From an uncultured Eubacteriales bacterium (GTDB lineage: Bacteria > Bacillota > Clostridia > Christensenellales > CAG-138), in NCBI GenBank assembly GCA_902801845.1, contig CADCJW010000005.1, positions 62,001-126,000 of the forward strand: a DNA stretch of 64,000 nt, written 5' to 3'. Position 1 is the stretch's first letter; the number at the start of each line of letters is the position of its first letter. Below, piece by piece: positions 46,951 through 54,121 of this stretch. The position numbers were made by a program, and so were the translations under genes. Under the pieces are notes generated by a model, which was given only the letters and a program-made list of their open reading frames with translations, did not search any database and had not been told where the DNA came from.

Positions 46951-47991
46951 TTATACGTATTTCTCGTCGAACAGGGCCCGCAGCTTCGGGTTCTCCCGGA
47001 GCACGTTCAAGGTGATCTCGGCATGGTCCTTGGTGTAGCCGTTGCCGATGATCATGTTCACGTCCTTGCCGATGCCCTCGGCGCCCAGGGCCGCCTTGGT
47101 GAAGCTGGTGGCCATGGAGAAGAAGTAGACGAGGCCGTCGTCCCGCACGGGCAGGATGGCGCTCATCTCGCTGTTGGGCTGGTTCACGCAGCAGATGGAG
47201 ATGTCGTACTCCTTGCCGCCGTTGGCTTCCAGGGCCGCTTCCAGCACCGCCACAGGCTCCGTGGCGGAAGCCACGATCACCTTATGGTACACGCCCAGCT
47301 CCATGAGGGCGGGGACCTGCTTGGGGTTCCTGACGAGACCCACCACGTTGCCGGTGGGGCCCACCTTCTTCATGGCCTCGTAACCGCAGAGGACGGCGCT
47401 CTTGCCGTTGGCGCCCAGGATGAGGACGGAATCCCCCTCCTTGGGGAGCTTGCGGGCCTGGGCGGGGGCGCCCGCCACGTCGAGGGCGGCGAGAGCCAGC
47501 GCTTCGCTCATGTCGTTGGGGAGCTTGGCGTAGATGCCGCTTTCAAAGAGGACGGCCTTGCCGACGATATCCACCCGGTCGATGTCCTTGTGGACGGCCA
47601 GGATCTTGTCGATCCTGAGGGGGGTCAGGGACAGGGACACCAAAGAGGCGATCTTGTCGCCCACCTTCAAATCCCGATCCTTCAGATCCTCGCCGATGTA
47701 GGCTACAGTGCCGATGAACATGCCGCCGGAGCCGGTGACCGGGTTCTGCTGCTTGCCCCGCTCGGCCACGATGCCCATGATCATTTCGCCGATCTTCTTC
47801 TCGTCGCCGCCGCAGGCTTCCTCGATCTGAGTGAAGGAAGCGGAGTCGATGTTCAGGGACTGGACGTCGCAGATGATCTCGTTGGAGTAGAGAACGTCCA
47901 TGTTGTTGTCGATCTTATACGCCGCCTGGGTGAGCACGCCCTTGGGCTCGATGACGCGATGGGTGCCGTACTTGTTGCCTTTGAGTGCCAT
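46951..47991 (-). CDS. kdd: 3,5-diaminohexanoate dehydrogenase
   Basis: The start is placed at 47991 (MALKGNKYGTHRV), where GGAGG lies 8 bases upstream inside the longer frame. The 346-residue NAD-dependent enzyme oxidises L-erythro-3,5-diaminohexanoate to 3-keto-5-aminohexanoate. GDSVLILGANGKSAVLCGYEA is the nucleotide-binding loop, and MFIGTVAYIGEDLKDRDLKVGDKIASL is the reductase-like N-domain. It resembles the Fusobacterium and Clostridium Kdd proteins in length and context. Confidence 0.93.
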   Translation of the reverse strand: MALKGNKYGTHRVIEPKGVLTQAAYKIDNNMDVLYSNEIICDVQSLNIDSASFTQIEEACGGDEKKIGEMIMGIVAERGKQQNPVTGSGGMFIGTVAYIGEDLKDRDLKVGDKIASLVSLSLTPLRIDKILAVHKDIDRVDIVGKAVLFESGIYAKLPNDMSEALALAALDVAGAPAQARKLPKEGDSVLILGANGKSAVLCGYEAMKKVGPTGNVVGLVRNPKQVPALMELGVYHKVIVASATEPVAVLEAALEANGGKEYDISICCVNQPNSEMSAILPVRDDGLVYFFSMATSFTKAALGAEGIGKDVNMIIGNGYTKDHAEITLNVLRENPKLRALFDEKYV

Positions 47992-48039
47992 GATGTTTTC
48001 CTCCATAAATGTATTTTTATAAGTTTATGCTGTATGTAT

Positions 48040-48882
48040 TCAACGGATGGGACAGTTGGGGCCGCCGGTGAGGCCCAGGATGGCCCGGGCTTCCGCGGGG
48101 GAGGCGATCTCCCGCCCCAGCTCCCGAGAGAGACGGACCACCTTCTCCACCAGCTCGCCGTTGCTCCTTGCCTTCACGCCCCGGGAGAGGTAGAGATTGT
48201 CCTCGAAGCCCACCCGGACGTTGCCGCCCATGACGATGGCGGGGGCAGCCAGGGTGAAGGCGCTGCGGCCCACGCCCGTGGCCGTCCAGGTGGACCCGGC
48301 GGGGATAGAATTAGCCAGCCACACCAGGTTCTGGACCGTGGCAGGCGAGCAACCAGGCACGCCCAACACGAAGTTGAACTGCATGGGGTGACCGGGGACC
48401 TCGCCCTTGCGGGCCATGGTCAGGATGGTGTCCAGATGCCCCATCTCAAAGCATTCGTACTCGGGCTTGATATGGTTCTCGATCATCCGCTTGCCAAAGG
48501 CCCGCATGGTGGGCATGGTGTTGTCGAAGATCTCGTCGCCGAAGTTGCAGGTGCCGCAATCCAGCGTAGCCATCTCCGGGAACAGCTCTGTAGGCTGGAG
48601 CCGCTCCTCCGGCTTCATGCCCGTGGCGCCGCCGGTGGAGGGGATCATGATCACGTCGGGGAGCTCGGCGCGGATGGCGTCCATGATCACTTTGAAGCGG
48701 CCCCGATCCTGGGTGGGGGTGCCGTCGTCCCAGCGGACGTGGACGTGGATGATGGCCGCGCCGGCATCGTAGGCGGAGCGAGCCTCCCGGACCATCTCCT
48801 CCACGGTGTAGGGGACGGCGGGATTATGCTGCTTGGTGACCTCTGCGCCGCAGATGGCGGCGGTGATGATAAGCTTCTCCAT
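48040..48882 (-). CDS. kce: 3-keto-5-aminohexanoate cleavage enzyme
   Basis: The 280-residue BKACE-family enzyme condenses the keto acid with acetyl-CoA, giving acetoacetate and 3-aminobutyryl-CoA. Zinc ligands His46 and His48 lie in AAIIHVHVRWDDGTPTQD; STGGATGM and NFVLGVPGCSPATVQNL are family motifs, with GGNVRVGFEDNLYLSRG (metal Glu) near residue 230. It starts one base after kal ends. Confidence 0.95.
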   Translation of the reverse strand: MEKLIITAAICGAEVTKQHNPAVPYTVEEMVREARSAYDAGAAIIHVHVRWDDGTPTQDRGRFKVIMDAIRAELPDVIMIPSTGGATGMKPEERLQPTELFPEMATLDCGTCNFGDEIFDNTMPTMRAFGKRMIENHIKPEYECFEMGHLDTILTMARKGEVPGHPMQFNFVLGVPGCSPATVQNLVWLANSIPAGSTWTATGVGRSAFTLAAPAIVMGGNVRVGFEDNLYLSRGVKARSNGELVEKVVRLSRELGREIASPAEARAILGLTGGPNCPIR

Positions 48883-48883
48883 C

Positions 48884-49267
48884 TTAGTTGTTCCTTTGCT
48901 TATCTTTAGGCGTCACGCAGGTGCCGCTGGCCCGGCAGACCAGGATGGGCTCCGCCAGCACTTCCGCCGCGGAATCGTTGATGTCCGGCCGGGCGGTGAT
49001 GACCTTACGGGCCTCGAAGACCATCTTTCGGGAGGTGTTCCCCTCGGAAACGATCTCGCCGCTGGCCTCAATGAAGTCTCCGGCGTACACCGGCGCCTTG
49101 AACTCCACCATGTCGTAGGCGCAGAAGAGGCCCTCGTCCCCATCCCGCCGGATCAACAGCTCCGTGGCTACGTCCCCGAACAGCTCCAGCATCTTGGCTC
49201 CGTCCACCAGATTCCCACCGTAGTGGGCGTCGTGGGCGCTCATGCGCACCCGAATGGTCACTTGCAT
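48884..49267 (-). CDS. kal: 3-aminobutyryl-CoA ammonia-lyase
   Basis: The 127-residue hotdog-fold enzyme removes ammonia from 3-aminobutyryl-CoA to give crotonyl-CoA, which enters butyrate formation. Signature parts are [29 protein letters not shown] and [27 protein letters not shown] is 7 bases upstream. It is the first gene of the operon, directly behind the lysine riboswitch. Confidence 0.93.
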   Translation of the reverse strand: MQVTIRVRMSAHDAHYGGNLVDGAKMLELFGDVATELLIRRDGDEGLFCAYDMVEFKAPVYAGDFIEASGEIVSEGNTSRKMVFEARKVITARPDINDSAAEVLAEPILVCRASGTCVTPKDKQRNN

Positions 49268-49299
49268 ACCCGTACCTCCTTATACATTGTTTAAAATAG

Positions 49300-49331
49300 A
49301 AAAACGCTATGGAAAAAAGCATCCCATAGCG
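49300..49331 (-). terminator. second terminator of lysine leader
   Basis: On the minus strand CGCTATGG (49331-49324) pairs with CCATAGCG (49312-49305) across an 11-base loop, followed by TTTTT. Its 5' arm lies in the duplicated 16-base segment at 49326-49341 (15 of 16 bases match the segment at 49377-49392). Confidence 0.7.
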
Positions 49332-49343
49332 CTCCGTCCAAAG

Positions 49344-49381
49344 AAAAAGGCTATCGACTCGGCGGATGCCGGATCGATAGC
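49344..49381 (-). terminator. first terminator of lysine leader, exclusive with riboswitch P1
   Basis: On the minus strand GCTATCGA (49381-49374) pairs with TCGATAGC (49357-49350), with an inner CGGC/GCCG stem, then CTTTTTC. The 5' arm contains CTATC (49380-49376), which is also the 3' strand of riboswitch helix P1, so the two structures cannot coexist. Confidence 0.75.
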
Positions 49382-49538
49382 GCTTCGTCCAACAGACGAC
49401 AGTGGCCGAGTTCTGTCCGCCCGGCCCCCAAGAAGCGGAAGCAGCGAAACTCCCTCCTCTTTCGGCGGCTGCGCCCCTTTCCCGGGGGATCGTTCGCCCG
49501 TTTTCCCCACCGGGTACCCTGCGCGCCGCGCCTCTATC
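49376..49538 (-). promoter_or_regulatory. lysine riboswitch (L-box) aptamer
   Basis: The minus strand from 49538 opens GATAGAGGCGCG and continues with conserved blocks GGGAAAGGGGCGCAGCCGCC then GAAAG, CTTCTTGGGGGCCGG, and closes TTGGACGAAGCGCTATC at 49376. GATAG (49538-49534) pairs with CTATC (49380-49376) as P1. These are the landmark sequences of lysine aptamers. It lies between a strong promoter and the lysine fermentation genes. Confidence 0.88.
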
Positions 49539-49558
49539 CACTGTATTTGGTTGTGTCT

Positions 49559-49588
49559 ATTGTATCAGAAAAGTTGCTGCTCTGTCAA
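49559..49588 (-). promoter_or_regulatory. promoter of the lysine fermentation operon
   Basis: On the minus strand consensus TTGACA (49588-49583), 18 bases, TACAAT (49564-49559) with a TGA extended -10. The -35 overlaps the stop codon of the MutS-like gene. Confidence 0.8.
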
Positions 49589-51039
49589 TCTTCCCGGAGT
49601 ATATATTCCTCCCGCACAGCTTGGAGCAGCCCCTCCTCCACCCCCAAGAGTTCGGCTACGGCAAGGGCTTTTTGGGGCACGGTAGCGTCGGTGATCTCCT
49701 CCACGCCGTAGTCCATGAAGCGGCGCAGGACGGTGAGCTTGTCGGCGCCTGCTTCGATCATGCGGCGGCCCTCGGCGGCGTCCAGATCCCGGATGCCTCG
49801 GACCAGGAAGCGGCGGCTCGCCCGGGCGGCCACGGCCTCATAGTGGGTGACGAAGAGGCAGACGGAGCCGGACGAGCCAAAGTAGCGAAGGGCCCCCTGC
49901 TGGAGCTTCACGGCTTCGGCGGGGTTGGTGCCCCGGGCGAACTCGTCGAAGAGGACCAGGCAGAAACCGTGCCGGACGGCCTTCGCCGCGGCGTCCGCCG
50001 CCATGAGCTCCCCGCCGAAGGAGGAAAGGCCCTCCCGGCCGTCCTCCCCCTCCCCCCGGACCAGGCACAGGCCGTCGAAGAAGGGCACGGTCGCCCTGTC
50101 GGCGAAGGGGAACAGACCGCAGTGGGTGAGATACACGTTCAGGGCCAGGGTTTTAAGGCACACGCTTTTGCCGCCCATGTTGGCCCCGGTGAGTACGGCG
50201 GCTCCGGGGGCGAGGGACAGGGTGAGAGGCGTAAAGGCGGCTCCCTGGCGCTGTAGGCTGTCCGCCATGGCGGGATGGACCATGTTCACGAAGGACAGGT
50301 CCTTTTCGGTGAGGGTGGGCTGGATGCCCCCCAGCTCTTGGGCCAGGGCGGCCTTGGCCAACAACAGGTCCAGATGGCCCAGGGCCTCCAGACTGTCGGA
50401 TATGGCCGGTCCATAGGGCCGAAGGCTTTTAGAAAGGTCCCCGCACAGCTGTTGCTCCGCGGCCCCCTCCTTGAGGACGATAGCGGTACGCCGGACCAGC
50501 AGGGTTTCCCGCTCGCCGCCGGCGGCAAGGGAAATCTGCTTTTCTATCTCCCGCTTCTCCCGGCGAGCGGCAGCCAATTCGGAGGACCACTGGTCCCGCA
50601 GGGAGAAGGAGGGGTTGCCGGACCCCTCGGGGTCCAAAATGGCCAGGGCTTCCGGCACGTCAAAAAGGGCAATCCCTTCCCATTGTGCGGCGGCCTGCAG
50701 GGCCTTGAAGTCAGCCGCCAGGCCCCGCAGCAGCAGCAGATACCGCTTGAGCTCGAAGAGCTCCACCTGGTCCAGTTCCCGCTCCTTCAGGCGCGCCACG
50801 GTGGCGCGGATGTCCCGCAGCTGCATGAGCCCCTGACGGAAGCGATCCAGGGCGGGCATATCCCCCAGGGTCATGGCCTTGCCCAGGTTCTTAAGCTCTG
50901 TTTGAAGCGACACAAGCGCATCCCGGCCATAGGGATGCAGGGCCCGCTTCTTCTCCCGACCCAGGGGGCTCAGGGGAAGGAGCCGGTCCAGCACGAAGGG
51001 AAGGCCGATATCCTGTTGCTGCTTTACGGTCAGTTCCAT
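49585..51039 (-). CDS. kamC: MutS-like ATPase (KamC-type)
   Basis: The start is placed at 51039 (MELTVKQQQDIG) with GGAG seven bases upstream. The 484-residue protein has a helical lever/clamp-like middle (LRDIRATVARLKERELDQVEL to LAQELGGIQPTLTE). The MutS-type ATPase has Walker A AAVLTGANMGGKSVCLKTL, DFD/Walker B-like CLVLFDEFARGTNPAEAVKLQQG, and LFVTHYEAVAARA. It lacks the mismatch-recognition domain. Proteins like this are regularly encoded with lysine or ornithine aminomutase genes (named KamC in lysine clusters). Their task is unproved; chaperoning or reactivating the B12 enzyme is one suggestion. Symbol assigned by context. Confidence 0.75.
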   Translation of the reverse strand: MELTVKQQQDIGLPFVLDRLLPLSPLGREKKRALHPYGRDALVSLQTELKNLGKAMTLGDMPALDRFRQGLMQLRDIRATVARLKERELDQVELFELKRYLLLLRGLAADFKALQAAAQWEGIALFDVPEALAILDPEGSGNPSFSLRDQWSSELAAARREKREIEKQISLAAGGERETLLVRRTAIVLKEGAAEQQLCGDLSKSLRPYGPAISDSLEALGHLDLLLAKAALAQELGGIQPTLTEKDLSFVNMVHPAMADSLQRQGAAFTPLTLSLAPGAAVLTGANMGGKSVCLKTLALNVYLTHCGLFPFADRATVPFFDGLCLVRGEGEDGREGLSSFGGELMAADAAAKAVRHGFCLVLFDEFARGTNPAEAVKLQQGALRYFGSSGSVCLFVTHYEAVAARASRRFLVRGIRDLDAAEGRRMIEAGADKLTVLRRFMDYGVEEITDATVPQKALAVAELLGVEEGLLQAVREEYILRED

Positions 51040-51040
51040 C

Positions 51041-51988
51041 TTATTTCTCCATGACATTCATCACGGGCACATTCACTTTGCTTTCCACCAGCGCTTGGAA
51101 GGCGGCGCCATCGTAGGGCGCGCCGTAGGCGGAGAAGGGGTTCACGGTCACGGCGACCAGGACGTTCCTGCTGCGGACCCGGAACGCGACCCCTCGGGCC
51201 ATAAGCTTTTCATAGTTCTCCCGGGAGAGGAGGAGCCTTGTGCCGTCCTCCACGTGGATCACCTTGGGGATGCCCTTGCGCCTGAGGAGGGATGCGGCCA
51301 TGGCGTCGGTAAAGGCGCCGGCGGCATAGAGTTCGTCCCCCCTGCCCTCCAACGCGGCGGACAGATCGTCGTAGGGGGCGTCCCGATAAAAGCGGCGGCC
51401 CGTGAGATCTGGCCAGGGTCCGCCTTCCGGGAGGCTGAGGAGGGATCCGACGAAGGCGGTGTCCGCCGCCGTCTTCTCCATGTCCGGGCCGTAGCTGGCC
51501 CCGGTGGAGAGGACGATCCCCTCCGCCGCCTCAGGGTCGCACAGACTCCGGCGGAACAACGCCCCGTCGATCAGGACTTTTTGCGCGCCGAAGCCCTTCA
51601 GTTCCTCCGTCAGAGACACGATCTGCGACTTCATGGAGGGGCCCACCAGCTCCACGAACCCGTCGGACCGAGCCCGCAGGATCGCCACCTCCCCCAGGGG
51701 GGTATGGATGCCGGTGAGGGACAGGATCTCCCCCGTCACGTCGCACTTGGGGAGCAGCCCCCGGGCCGTGGCGTATAGAGTGCCTTCCGTCACGTAGATG
51801 GGGGGCTTATAGGTGCCGGTGATTAGATCCTCCCGCTCCCCGTCCCGTCCGATGGAGGTGAGGCCGAGAAGGGTCCCCCGCTCCCTGGCCCCCCGGATGA
51901 GGGCGTTGAGAGCGGTGGTCTTCCCCGCGTTCTTGCACATCCCCGCAAGACAGACGGTGGTATAGGGAGCGACGAGGTCAAAGAGCAT
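51041..51988 (-). CDS. kamB: P-loop protein partner of MutS-like ATPase (KamB-type)
   Basis: The 315-residue protein begins MLFDLVAPYTTVCLAGMCKN with the P-loop CKNAGKTTALNALI. It then has LGLTSIGRDGEREDLITGT (a metal/nucleotide loop like those of small P-loop sensors) and ends in VNVPVMNVMEK. In lysine fermentation clusters the analogous gene is called kamB and stands next to the MutS-like gene. Here it begins 3 bases after the nucleotidyltransferase stop and runs into kamC with one base between, so both are in the galactose operon. Function unknown. Confidence 0.7.
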   Translation of the reverse strand: MLFDLVAPYTTVCLAGMCKNAGKTTALNALIRGARERGTLLGLTSIGRDGEREDLITGTYKPPIYVTEGTLYATARGLLPKCDVTGEILSLTGIHTPLGEVAILRARSDGFVELVGPSMKSQIVSLTEELKGFGAQKVLIDGALFRRSLCDPEAAEGIVLSTGASYGPDMEKTAADTAFVGSLLSLPEGGPWPDLTGRRFYRDAPYDDLSAALEGRGDELYAAGAFTDAMAASLLRRKGIPKVIHVEDGTRLLLSRENYEKLMARGVAFRVRSRNVLVAVTVNPFSAYGAPYDGAAFQALVESKVNVPVMNVMEK

Positions 51989-51991
51989 AGC

Positions 51992-52909
51992 TTATTTCCA
52001 AAGTTCGTCCGGGTAGAGGCCCGCTGCCTTCATCTCCCGGATGGACTGCTGCAGGGCGGGCATGTCCTGCTTGTAGGTGACGCCGTGCCACTTGGCGGGG
52101 CAGTGGAGCACCTTTACGCTGGCTTTCCCCTCCAGGATCAGATCGTTGGTGAGACGGGGCACCAGATATTCGCACTTCAGGGGGTTCTTGGGCAGGTTCT
52201 CGTCCAGGAACGCGGGGAAGCGCTTCTGGGCCTCCTCCAAGAAGTCGGGCATGTAGCCCCAGAAGTTCATGGACACGGTGTCGTCGGGATCGAGGGCGGT
52301 GTAGGTCTTTCCCTCGTCCTCTGTGTAGGCGATGCCGCCGTCCCGCTTCTCGATGCGGAGGCGCTCCGCGATGGAGGTCAGATTGTCCTTTTCGTCCACC
52401 ACGCACACGCCCCGGGCCACATGGCCGTTGTCGGTGACGGTGTTCTTCAGGAGATAGCCCACCATGGCGTACTCGCCCTTTGCATGGGGCTCCTTCAGAT
52501 AGTCGTAGATGGTCTTATAGGCTTCCCGGCCATAGAAATCGTCGGCGTTGATGACGGCAAAGGGGGCGTCGCCGATGAGTTCCTTGGCCGCCAGCACGGC
52601 ATGGGTGGTGCCCCAGGGCTTCACCCGGCCCTCAGGAACGGAGTAGCCCGCGGGAAGGGCGTTCATGTCCTGGAAGGCGTATTCGAGCTCCAGGAACGGC
52701 CGCACCCGGCTGCCGATGACCTCCTCAAAGTCCTCGGCCATCTCTCGCTTGATGATGCACACGGCCTTCTCGAACCCGGCCCGCTTGGCGTCGAACAGGG
52801 AGAAGTCCATGATCACGTGGCCTTCCCTATCCACCGGGTCCATCTGCTTCAAGCCGCCGTACCGGCTGCCCATGCCGGCTGCCATGATGACGAGAATGGG
52901 TTTCTTCAT
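51992..52909 (-). CDS. NDP-sugar pyrophosphorylase (nucleotidyltransferase)
   Basis: The start at 52907-52909 is chosen with GGAGG upstream. The 305-residue protein starts MKKPILVIMAAGMGSRYGGLKQMDPV, the NTP-transferase nucleotide loop. It has WGTTHAVLAAKELIGDAPFAVINADDFYG, giving the metal-binding Asp of the active site, and GEYAMVGYLL. It activates a sugar 1-phosphate with a nucleoside triphosphate. Placed after galactokinase and without galT in sight, it may make UDP-galactose directly, but this is inference. Confidence 0.85.
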   Translation of the reverse strand: MKKPILVIMAAGMGSRYGGLKQMDPVDREGHVIMDFSLFDAKRAGFEKAVCIIKREMAEDFEEVIGSRVRPFLELEYAFQDMNALPAGYSVPEGRVKPWGTTHAVLAAKELIGDAPFAVINADDFYGREAYKTIYDYLKEPHAKGEYAMVGYLLKNTVTDNGHVARGVCVVDEKDNLTSIAERLRIEKRDGGIAYTEDEGKTYTALDPDDTVSMNFWGYMPDFLEEAQKRFPAFLDENLPKNPLKCEYLVPRLTNDLILEGKASVKVLHCPAKWHGVTYKQDMPALQQSIREMKAAGLYPDELWK

Positions 52910-52954
52910 TTTCCAATACCTCCAAATAGATTTATATGATGTGATCGATCCCAA

Positions 52955-54121
52955 TCAAAGTTCCTTTGGCCCGCCGCCGATGCTGGCCACGTAGAAGGCG
53001 CAGGGGTAGCCGATGGCCGCCTCATAGGCGGCGCCCACCCGTTCCATGACCTCATCCACCGCATTCTTTTGTACGATGGCCACGGCGCAGCCGCCGAAGC
53101 CGGCGCCGGTCATCCGGGCCCCCAGGACGCCGGGGCACTTGCGCGCCTCGGCCACCAGGGTATCCAGCTCCCTGCAGGACACGGCGAACAGATCCCGGAG
53201 GGAATCGTGGGAGGCGTCCATGAGCCGGCCGAAGGAAATGAGGTCCCCGGCCCGAAGCTTCTTGCAGGCCTCCACGGTTCTGGCGCACTCATAGACCACG
53301 TGCTCCGCCCGGGCGCGGTCGATCTCGTTTTCGATGAGGTGCTTGTTGGCCTCGAAGGTCCTTAGATCCACAGAGGCCAGATCCTTCACCGGCAGGACCT
53401 TCTGCAGGGCCTTCAGGGCGCTTTCACACTCAGAACGGCGCTCGTTGTACTTGGAGTCCGCCAACGTCCGGCGCTTGCAGGTGTTCATGATGAGGATCAC
53501 CTTGTCCCCCAGCTCCACGGGCACGTACTCATAGCTCAGGGTGCCGGTGTCCAGGAACACCGCGGCGTTCTCCTTCCCCAGGGCGATGCTGAACTGGTCC
53601 ATGATGCCGCTGTTGAGGCCGATGAACCCGTTCTCCGTCCGCTGCCCCAGAAGAGCCAGCTCCATATCGGTCACGTCGAGGCCGTAGCAGGCCCTCAGCG
53701 CCGCCCCCGTCACCACCTCCAAGGAGGCGGAGGAGGAAAGGCCCGAGCCGTTGGGGATGTTCCCATAGACGAGCAGCTCGAAGCCGGAGCCGAGGGCGAT
53801 GCCCCGCTCCTCCAGGGCAAAGAGCATGCCCAAAACATAGTTGGTCCACTGGTTCCGTTCCTGGAAGCGGATGTTGGAGAGGGTCCCCTCCAGCACCCCC
53901 AGCTGGGGGAAGTTCAACGAATAGAACCGGAGCCGATCGTCGCTCCGCCGCCGGAGCAGCCCCCAGGTGCCCATGGTCAGGGCGCAGGGCAGCACGTGGC
54001 CCCCGTTGAAGTCCACATACTCGCCGATGAGATTCACCCGGCCCCCCGCAAAGAAACAGCGGGGCTCTTTGCCCGGACCGAAGGTCCTAAAAAACGCTTG
54101 GGCCAATTCCGTCTTCGTCAT
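52955..54121 (-). CDS. galK: galactokinase
   Basis: The 388-residue GHMP kinase phosphorylates galactose at C1. Motif 1 GRVNLIGEYVDFNGGHVLPCAL carries the catalytic and galactose-binding residues. GNIPNGSGLSSSASLEVVTGAAL is the ATP phosphate loop (motif 2), NSGIMDQFSIALGKENAAVFLDT has the catalytic Asp, and ARMTGAGFGGCAVAIV is motif 3. Start overlaps the alpha-galactosidase stop by 4 bases, so galactose released from alpha-galactosides is phosphorylated by a coupled gene. Confidence 0.96.
   Translation of the reverse strand: MTKTELAQAFFRTFGPGKEPRCFFAGGRVNLIGEYVDFNGGHVLPCALTMGTWGLLRRRSDDRLRFYSLNFPQLGVLEGTLSNIRFQERNQWTNYVLGMLFALEERGIALGSGFELLVYGNIPNGSGLSSSASLEVVTGAALRACYGLDVTDMELALLGQRTENGFIGLNSGIMDQFSIALGKENAAVFLDTGTLSYEYVPVELGDKVILIMNTCKRRTLADSKYNERRSECESALKALQKVLPVKDLASVDLRTFEANKHLIENEIDRARAEHVVYECARTVEACKKLRAGDLISFGRLMDASHDSLRDLFAVSCRELDTLVAEARKCPGVLGARMTGAGFGGCAVAIVQKNAVDEVMERVGAAYEAAIGYPCAFYVASIGGGPKEL

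Noticed and set aside
49585..51039. Mismatch-repair MutS or MutS2
   Set aside because: Only the lever and ATPase parts are present; no mismatch-recognition or Smr domain, and the context matches the KamC-type family.
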